19,145 nucleotides of DNA from assembly GCA_014730235.1 (NCBI GenBank), contig WJIO01000442.1:1-19145 (forward strand). Direction: 5' to 3'. This stretch comes from Candidatus Poribacteria bacterium. Lineage in GTDB: Bacteria > Poribacteria > DTPJ01 > WJIO01. Below are positions 14,624 to 19,145 of this stretch, in pieces. Under the pieces are notes generated by a model, which worked only from the letters and a program-made list of their open reading frames with translations, had not been told where the DNA came from and made no database searches. How positions within the stretch are numbered: position 1 is the stretch's first letter; the number at the start of each line of letters is the position of its first letter. The translations under genes and the position numbers were made by a program.

Positions 14624-15253
14624 CTAAGCTGCTTCAGGTTTTTCTCGCTTACCAAATTTTCTTTCCGTACCATTTATTAGACGCTGAATATTTCCCTTAT
14701 GACGAAATATTACAATAATATTTATAACAATAGCCATAATCCTAATGCCCCAGATATATTCTCCACCCCTCAGGAAGGTGGAAATTAAGAAGGTAAGACA
14801 AAGGAGTAATGAGCCAAGAGATACATATCTTGTTATACCAACTATAATAAACCATACGATAAGGGATGCAAGGCCTCCCGGCCAATACAAAGCAAAGAAT
14901 ATTCCAAGACTCGAGGCAACTCCTTTGCCACCTCGAAATTTGAGGTATACTGGCCATACATGCCCAATCATAGCCAGTCCGCCGCATAATACCGGCATGT
15001 ATGGTGACAGGGGATTTGGCTGAATAGTTCCTAGTCTTGATATAAGTAAAACTGATAAAAGCCCTTTTCCTACATCCGCAACAAGGACAACAGCACCGGG
15101 TAATGTTCCCATAACTCTGAGGACATTGGTAAATCCGATATTGCCGCTTCCATGCTTCCGGATATCCAGCCCTTTTAATTTTCCCATTATATAACCATTT
15201 GGTATCGCTCCTAACAGATAGCTTAGTATCAATGCCAAAAAAGCTAACGCCAT
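14624..15253 (-). CDS. plsY: Acyl-phosphate glycerol-3-phosphate acyltransferase PlsY
   Basis: PlsY transfers an acyl chain from acyl-phosphate to glycerol-3-phosphate, the first committed step of phospholipid synthesis, in the inner membrane. The 209-residue protein has about five to seven hydrophobic segments. The three family loops are present: SGNIGFTN (36-43), VADVGKG (58-64) and FRGGKGVASSLG (107-117). The start at 15253 (MALAFLALILSYLLGAIPNG) is supported by AGGAG six bases upstream; an upstream in-frame ATG at 15274 lies within der. Its start is one base after the stop of der, so the two are translationally coupled. Confidence 0.95.
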   Translation of the reverse strand: MALAFLALILSYLLGAIPNGYIMGKLKGLDIRKHGSGNIGFTNVLRVMGTLPGAVVLVADVGKGLLSVLLISRLGTIQPNPLSPYMPVLCGGLAMIGHVWPVYLKFRGGKGVASSLGIFFALYWPGGLASLIVWFIIVGITRYVSLGSLLLCLTFLISTFLRGGEYIWGIRIMAIVINIIVIFRHKGNIQRLINGTERKFGKREKPEAA

Positions 15254-15254
15254 T

Positions 15255-16601
15255 TTATTCTCCTGTTTTCGCAACTTGTTTATCAGATTTTCTTGTAGAA
15301 AGGAATTTCATCTTTATAGGTGATCCCTGAAAACCAAATTCTTCCCTAAGCCGATTTATCAGATATCTTTCATAATCCGGGCGGATCAAATTAGGATATG
15401 AAGTGAAAACTACAAAGGTAGGAGGTGCTGTCGAAACCTGAGTTATATACTTAAGATTTGGCCTTTTACCTGAGACTATAGGATGGCTATACTGCATGAT
15501 TATGTCTCTGAAAGCTTTATTCAATACATGGGTGGTTATCCGGGTTGAGTATTCGGCAAATATAATCTGAGTTAGCTCCAGCAGCTTTTCTACGCGCAGA
15601 CCTGTCAAGGCAGAGGATGACAGCATGGGAACATATTCAAAAAGCGGCGCCTGCCAGCGTATCTCTTCACAATATTCATCAAACGTATTGCTGTCCTTTT
15701 CTATTAAATCCCATTTATTAATTACCAGTATACAGGCTTTTCCCTGATCTGCTATGTATCCGGCAATTTTCTTGTCCTGATGACCCAGTTCCTGTGTTGC
15801 GTCAATAACAAGCCACGTAACATCACTCTGGCGAATGCTCTGTATGGCCTTTCCGACACTTGACCTTTCCACATCGTCAAATATTTTCTTGCGTTTTCTC
15901 ATACCCGCCGTATCCACAATCTCATAGGCCAGAGCGTCTCTATGGAAAGCTATATTAACAGCATCCCTGGTAGTTCCGGGTCTGGAATCAACTATAACCC
16001 TGTCTTCTCCTAGCACACGGTTTACAAGAGAGGATTTACCCACATTTGGTCTTCCCACAACAGCTATTTTTATTCTGTTTTCGTGTTTTTCCTCGGCTAT
16101 TTTTTCCGGCAGGTTAAATATAACTTCGTCCAGTAATTCAGCCACACCTATGCCATGAGCGGCTGAAACAGGTATAGGCCCTCCTAAACCAAGGGCAAAG
16201 AATTCTACAGCGTGGTTTTCACGTTTTGGATTGTCGGATTTATTCGCTACCAGGTATATGGGTTTTTCCGATTTCCTCAGCGTTTCAGCAACTTCTATAT
16301 CCCAGGTAGTTATACCGGTTTTCACATCCACAACAAAGAGAATTGCATCCGATTCCCTTAACGCGGTTTCCACCTGGGTTTTAACCATAGCTATAAGGTT
16401 ATCCTGAGGATCTAAATCCAGTCCACCTGTATCCACAACAACAAAGCTCTTATTATCCCATATGGCTTCAGCATATATACGGTCTCGTGTAACCCCTGGC
16501 ATATTATGGACAACGGCTAAATTTCTCCCGATGATCCGGTTAAAAAGTGTTGATTTACCTACATTAGGTCGTCCTACCAGGGTAATAATTGGTTTGTCCA
16601 A
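15255..16601 (-). CDS. der: Ribosome biogenesis GTPase Der (EngA)
   Basis: Der is the tandem-GTPase assembly factor for the 50S ribosomal subunit. In the 448 residues both G domains are complete. The first has GRPNVGKST (10-18), DTGG (57-60) and NKSD (120-123). The second has GRPNVGKSS (183-191), DTAG (230-233) and NKWD (295-298). A KH-like RNA-binding domain follows (about 355-435), with a short basic tail. The start codon is TTG (TTG-GAC-AAA-CCA), preceded by GGAGTGGAG ending four bases before it; no in-frame ATG lies close enough to keep the first P-loop intact. It lies 22 bases after pyrF. Confidence 0.97.
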   Translation of the reverse strand: MDKPIITLVGRPNVGKSTLFNRIIGRNLAVVHNMPGVTRDRIYAEAIWDNKSFVVVDTGGLDLDPQDNLIAMVKTQVETALRESDAILFVVDVKTGITTWDIEVAETLRKSEKPIYLVANKSDNPKRENHAVEFFALGLGGPIPVSAAHGIGVAELLDEVIFNLPEKIAEEKHENRIKIAVVGRPNVGKSSLVNRVLGEDRVIVDSRPGTTRDAVNIAFHRDALAYEIVDTAGMRKRKKIFDDVERSSVGKAIQSIRQSDVTWLVIDATQELGHQDKKIAGYIADQGKACILVINKWDLIEKDSNTFDEYCEEIRWQAPLFEYVPMLSSSALTGLRVEKLLELTQIIFAEYSTRITTHVLNKAFRDIIMQYSHPIVSGKRPNLKYITQVSTAPPTFVVFTSYPNLIRPDYERYLINRLREEFGFQGSPIKMKFLSTRKSDKQVAKTGE

Positions 16602-16623
16602 TTTACTCCACTCCAGTATTTAA

Positions 16624-17343
16624 CTATAAAGATTGAATTATTTTGTTCAAAGCTTCAGCAGGATCATGGGCTTTTCGTATAGGCCGTCCAATAACAAGAT
16701 ATGAAGCACCTCTGGATATGGCTTCAGAAGGTGTCATGGTACGCTTCTGATCGTCCTTTGATGACCACTCAGGTCTTACCCCGGGAGTTACTATAATAAA
16801 TTCATCACCACAGGCACTGCGTATCATCTCAATTTCCTGAGGAGAAGCAACAACCCCATCAAGACCAGCGTCCTGGGCTAATTTTGCCATGTGTAAAACC
16901 TGATTTGAAAGCTTTGTTTTGCCTTCATAAACCTGATCAAATAACTTTTGGTCTATACTTGTCAACATGGTAACACCAATAACAAAGGGTTTTCGGATAC
17001 CCAATTCCTCTGATTTGGATTCAGCACCCTTAACCGCAGCCTTCATCATCTCCATACCACCTGAGACATGTACGTTGAACATATCAACGCCCATCTCAGT
17101 TACAACTTCGGCAGCCCGGGTCACAGTATTGGGAATATCATGGAATTTTAGGTCCAGGAACAACCGGCTTCCACTATCCTTGACGGTTCTAATGCTTTTC
17201 GGCCCTGAGTTTGTGAATAATTGAAAACCGATCTTAAAGGCTATGCCGGTTTTTTCCAATTGATTGATAAGCTTTCGAGCATCATTTAACCCCGGCACAT
17301 CCAGAGCTAAAATAATTTTGCTTGCCAGTTTCCTTTTATCCAT
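16624..17343 (-). CDS. pyrF: Orotidine 5'-phosphate decarboxylase
   Basis: PyrF makes UMP from OMP, the last step of de novo pyrimidine synthesis. The 239-residue TIM-barrel protein has the group-I signature LDLKFHDIPNT, with D64, K66 and D69 (the catalytic Asp-Lys-Asp triad), ALDV (D15) and FKIG (K37) earlier, and 'VTPGVRPEW' and 'YLVIGRPIRKA' for phosphate binding near the end. The ATG at 17343 has AGGA six bases upstream. It lies 20 bases after the second RlpA gene and 22 before der. No other pyrimidine gene is in the window. Its product UMP is upstream of the UTP used by galU at the end of the same cluster. Confidence 0.97.
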   Translation of the reverse strand: MDKRKLASKIILALDVPGLNDARKLINQLEKTGIAFKIGFQLFTNSGPKSIRTVKDSGSRLFLDLKFHDIPNTVTRAAEVVTEMGVDMFNVHVSGGMEMMKAAVKGAESKSEELGIRKPFVIGVTMLTSIDQKLFDQVYEGKTKLSNQVLHMAKLAQDAGLDGVVASPQEIEMIRSACGDEFIIVTPGVRPEWSSKDDQKRTMTPSEAISRGASYLVIGRPIRKAHDPAEALNKIIQSL

Positions 17344-17363
17344 GAATAATCCTGTATTTATTG

Positions 17364-18062
17364 CTACTTGGCTTTTACTATATCAAGGGTAACTCTGGCA
17401 GTACCTGTTTTAATTATGCCAATTTTCAGAGCTGCTTTTCTGGATATATTTATTATGGTTTTTTCGCTTTTAGGCATCCGATCGTTGATACGGACTTTCA
17501 CTGACTTACCGTTATCAACATTTGTCACTTTTACTATTGTTCCAAATGGTAATGTTCTGTGGGCAGCCGTTAGTTTGTTGACATCATAAAGTTCCCCGCT
17601 GGCTGTCTTACGGCCATGAAAATAGCTGCTGTACCATGCTACCAGACCGAGTTCCTGATCTACAATTTCCAGACTTACCTCGGCAACGCCGGATTTATGC
17701 ATGCCGATCTTTTTGGCTGCTGCATAGGATAAATCTATTATACGCTCCTGAATCCAGGGGCCTCGATCGTTTATACATACAATAGCGGATTTATCATTCT
17801 TAATATTTTTAACGCGAACCAGAGTTCCAAAGGGTAAATTCCTGTGGGCAGCGGTCAACTTATTCATGTCAAATTTTTCCCCACTGGCTGTGGTACAACC
17901 ATGAAGCTTTCTGCCGTACCACGATGCTGTACCTACCTGAAAATTACCAGTATAAAGCTCTTTCGTATATGGAATTAAACTACATGCAATAGAAAAATTT
18001 ACAAGAAAAAGCGTAACCAGATATAGAATAAACGCAGGAATTCTAAGACGAATTGTATACAC
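17364..18062 (-). CDS. RlpA-like lipoprotein with two double-psi beta-barrel domains
   Basis: I place the start at the GTG at 18062 (GGGGG eight bases upstream), giving 232 residues with a signal segment (MYTIRLRIPAFILYLVTLFL) and a possible lipobox at FSIAC (C27). An in-frame ATG at 18146 would lie inside the preceding gene and bury the signal. Two RlpA-type double-psi barrels follow: about 43-135 with E62 (ASGE), H73 (AAHR) and D99 (INDRGP), and about 139-230 with E157, H168 and D194. RlpA cleaves glycan strands stripped of peptides at the septum. The second domain is divergent: INDRMP replaces INDRGP, NIS replaces DLS, and WYS replaces WYG. There is no SPOR domain. It follows a single-domain paralogue by 41 bases. 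Confidence 0.88.
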   Translation of the reverse strand: MYTIRLRIPAFILYLVTLFLVNFSIACSLIPYTKELYTGNFQVGTASWYGRKLHGCTTASGEKFDMNKLTAAHRNLPFGTLVRVKNIKNDKSAIVCINDRGPWIQERIIDLSYAAAKKIGMHKSGVAEVSLEIVDQELGLVAWYSSYFHGRKTASGELYDVNKLTAAHRTLPFGTIVKVTNVDNGKSVKVRINDRMPKSEKTIINISRKAALKIGIIKTGTARVTLDIVKAK

Positions 18063-18103
18063 TTCGGCATCCCCCTTTACCTTAAAAACCGCCTGTTCCT
18101 CTT

Positions 18104-18505
18104 TTATCTGGTGATAATTTCCAGTTTTACATCGGCAGTGCCGCATTCAACTATATCAATTTTCTGAGCAGCAGCATATGATAGATCAATAACGCGCCCG
18201 CGGATAAAAGGCCCTCTGTCATTGATTCGAACAGTTACTTTTTTCCCGTTTTGAAGGTTAGTTACACGTATGTAGGTGTTGAAGGGTAAATATCTATGGG
18301 CAGCGGTGAGTTTATACATATCATAAATCTCACCACTAGCGCACATTCTGCCATGATACTTTAGACCATACCATGAAGCTTTACCCGTTTGCGGCTTGCT
18401 TATCTCAGGCATCCGGGATCGGGAGAAAACACCACAGCCGGTTATAATAAGACAAAAAACTGCAATAATCAGCAGTATTGAATATTTCTCAAAGCGGCGG
18501 TACAT
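18104..18505 (-). CDS. rlpA: Short single-domain RlpA-like lipoprotein
   Basis: The 133-residue protein has a good lipoprotein signal ([20 protein letters not shown], then ITGC with C24), a short linker, and one double-psi beta-barrel (about 40-132). The family's acidic and histidine residues are in place: E59 (ASGE), H70 (TAAHR) and D96 (INDRGP), followed by DLSYAAA. RlpA proteins are septal lytic transglycosylases that act on peptide-free peptidoglycan; the classical enzyme is longer and carries a C-terminal SPOR domain, absent here. The ATG at 18505 has no clear Shine-Dalgarno sequence and begins 10 bases after a 28-base palindrome. It is apparently the first gene of the eight-gene cluster. 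Confidence 0.88.
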   Translation of the reverse strand: MYRRFEKYSILLIIAVFCLIITGCGVFSRSRMPEISKPQTGKASWYGLKYHGRMCASGEIYDMYKLTAAHRYLPFNTYIRVTNLQNGKKVTVRINDRGPFIRGRVIDLSYAAAQKIDIVECGTADVKLEIITR

Positions 18506-18515
18506 GAGTAATTTT

Positions 18516-18543
18516 GTAGAGACATAGTATACTTTGTCTCTAC
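18516..18543. repeat. 28-bp palindrome upstream of rlpA
   Basis: GTAGAGACA (18516-18524) and TGTCTCTAC (18535-18543) are perfect inverted repeats, and the centre AGTATACT is itself a palindrome; one T/T mismatch on each side joins them. On the minus strand the centre contains TATACT, which resembles a -10 box, but no good -35 stands at the right distance. GTAGAGAC-type palindromes are widely dispersed in some bacterial genomes, so it may be a dispersed repeat rather than an operator. It occurs only once in this window. Confidence 0.65.
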
Positions 18544-18792
18544 CGTTAAAACTTACTAAAGGCTTTGAGCGTTAAACCTTTTAGTTCTTCTAAATAAGCC
18601 ATTATTTTCGGCGGTTTCGACGGTATTGATCATCGGTTATCTTTGAGGAATACATGCCTTCCTGAAGGTAGAAGACTTATAACAGAAAAGTTGAAGCTGA
18701 ATATGGATGTTTTTAATATTCTCTCAACACAATATTTTTTTATACACTAAACCTATTAAACCAGAAAGAGTATATTTTAACTGTTTTTTATT
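18544..18792. other. Intergenic region between rlpA and infA, no gene recognised
   Basis: I see no supported gene on either strand. The region includes short minus-strand frames of 17 and 18 codons without ribosome sites, and a plus-strand frame of about 50 codons without a start (through FGGFDGIDHRLSL). No clear terminator follows infA. Confidence 0.6.
18717..18770 (-). repeat. Possible degenerate copy D of the MITE-like element
   Basis: Read on the minus strand, CTCTTTCTGG followed by GGTTTAGTGTAT resembles the terminal repeat of the family (CTCTTCCGGGTTCAGTGTAT in copy C), with a short insertion between the two blocks. The match is partial and there is no palindromic core or flanking duplication. 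Confidence 0.25.
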
Positions 18793-19011
18793 TTATTTCT
18801 TTCGGTAAACGATCCGGCCACGAGTTAGATCATATGGAGATAACTGAACTGTGACTTCATCACCCGGTAATATTTTGATTCTATTCATCTTCATCTTGCC
18901 GGAAAGATAGGTAAGTACTTCGTGACCATTTTCAAGCTCGACTCTAAACATAGCGTTGGAAAGGGCTTCTGTTACTTTTCCTGCTACTTCTATTGCATCA
19001 CGCTTAGGCAT
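18793..19011 (-). CDS. infA: Translation initiation factor IF-1
   Basis: The 72-residue S1/OB-fold protein matches IF-1 throughout: '[27 protein letters not shown]', '[32 protein letters not shown]' and the basic end YRKK. IF-1 binds the A site of the 30S subunit during initiation. The start at 19011 (MPKRDAIEV) is chosen from length and from AAGGGAG four bases upstream; an earlier in-frame ATG at 19047 would add an unusual 12-residue tail. It is transcribed alone from its own promoter (19110-19138), not within a ribosomal-protein cluster as in many bacteria, at least as far as this window shows. Confidence 0.97.
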   Translation of the reverse strand: MPKRDAIEVAGKVTEALSNAMFRVELENGHEVLTYLSGKMKMNRIKILPGDEVTVQLSPYDLTRGRIVYRKK

Positions 19012-19109
19012 ATAACTCCCTTCTGTTAAATTTAAAAATAAACTCAATCTGTAATAATGTAAAATTTAATTACCAAAAAACCAGACTGAGATCTCACGTT
19101 ATTATAGGC

Positions 19110-19138
19110 ATTATAACATCTTTGTATGAATTGGTCAA
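19110..19138 (-). promoter_or_regulatory. Near-consensus sigma-70-type promoter for infA
   Basis: On the minus strand TTGACC (19133-19138), a 17-base spacer and a perfect TATAAT (19110-19115) lie about 100 bases upstream of the IF-1 start. The leader (start near 19103) contains the 10-bp palindrome TGAGATCTCA (19087-19096). Strong transcription is expected for this highly expressed factor. Confidence 0.8.
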
Positions 19139-19145
19139 GTTCCAA

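Noticed and set aside
18608-18640. Plus-strand GGCGGTTTCGACGGTATTGAT resembling the 5' end of tmRNA
   Set aside because: The match is confined to GGTTTCGACGG. No tag reading frame and no tRNA-like 3' half with CCA is found within the next few hundred bases, which run into infA.
18544-18661. Two tiny minus-strand frames (MYSSKITDDQYRRNRRK and [18 protein letters not shown])
   Set aside because: Only 17 and 18 codons, no Shine-Dalgarno sequence, and no similarity I recognise; kept as chance unless conserved in relatives.

Overview
The window is bacterial chromosomal DNA, AT-rich and about 40 % G+C by eye, with compact housekeeping and envelope genes and no tRNA or rRNA. Two probable lipoproteins of the RlpA family and a Wzi-like outer-membrane beta-barrel with a C-terminal aromatic residue point to a diderm (Gram-negative type) envelope. 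Radical-SAM and 4Fe-4S enzymes are present. I cannot assign a phylum from sequence alone; an uncultured lineage is plausible. Several genes use TTG or GTG starts, and four sites match a sigma-70-type promoter well.

Left part (1-7271). The window opens inside a reading frame that ends at 124 and may be the tail of a transposase. It is followed by a short two-LysM gene without a signal peptide, perhaps a truncated remnant. Next come an MFS transporter (minus strand) and, divergently transcribed, a translationally coupled pair: a 4Fe-4S QueG-like protein and an exported transglutaminase-like protein with an Fn3-like tail. sfsA converges on and overlaps that pair. The 611-base gap before mtaB is the most structured non-coding part of the window. 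It holds two copies of a short inverted-repeat (MITE-like) element, each with its own flanking direct repeat. Between them lies a small unit with a promoter and a long-stem hairpin ending in a T-run, which could encode a small RNA.

Middle (7276-10858). A minus-strand cluster encodes an M48 membrane metalloprotease with TPRs, a TIM-barrel isomerase/epimerase-like protein and an orphan ModF-like ABC ATPase. Upstream of it is a third, rearranged copy of the repeat family.

Right part (10899-18505). Eight minus-strand genes with gaps of 1-41 bases look like one operon. In transcription order they are: single-domain RlpA lipoprotein, double-domain RlpA lipoprotein, pyrF, der, plsY, Wzi-like protein, processive family-2 glycosyltransferase and galU. 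The last three form a glycan module: UDP-glucose supply, polymerisation at the membrane, and outer-membrane attachment or assembly. The RlpA proteins act on peptidoglycan, PlsY starts phospholipid synthesis, and Der and PyrF serve ribosome assembly and pyrimidine supply. The operon therefore couples envelope growth to general growth. At the right edge infA (IF-1) is transcribed alone from a near-consensus promoter.
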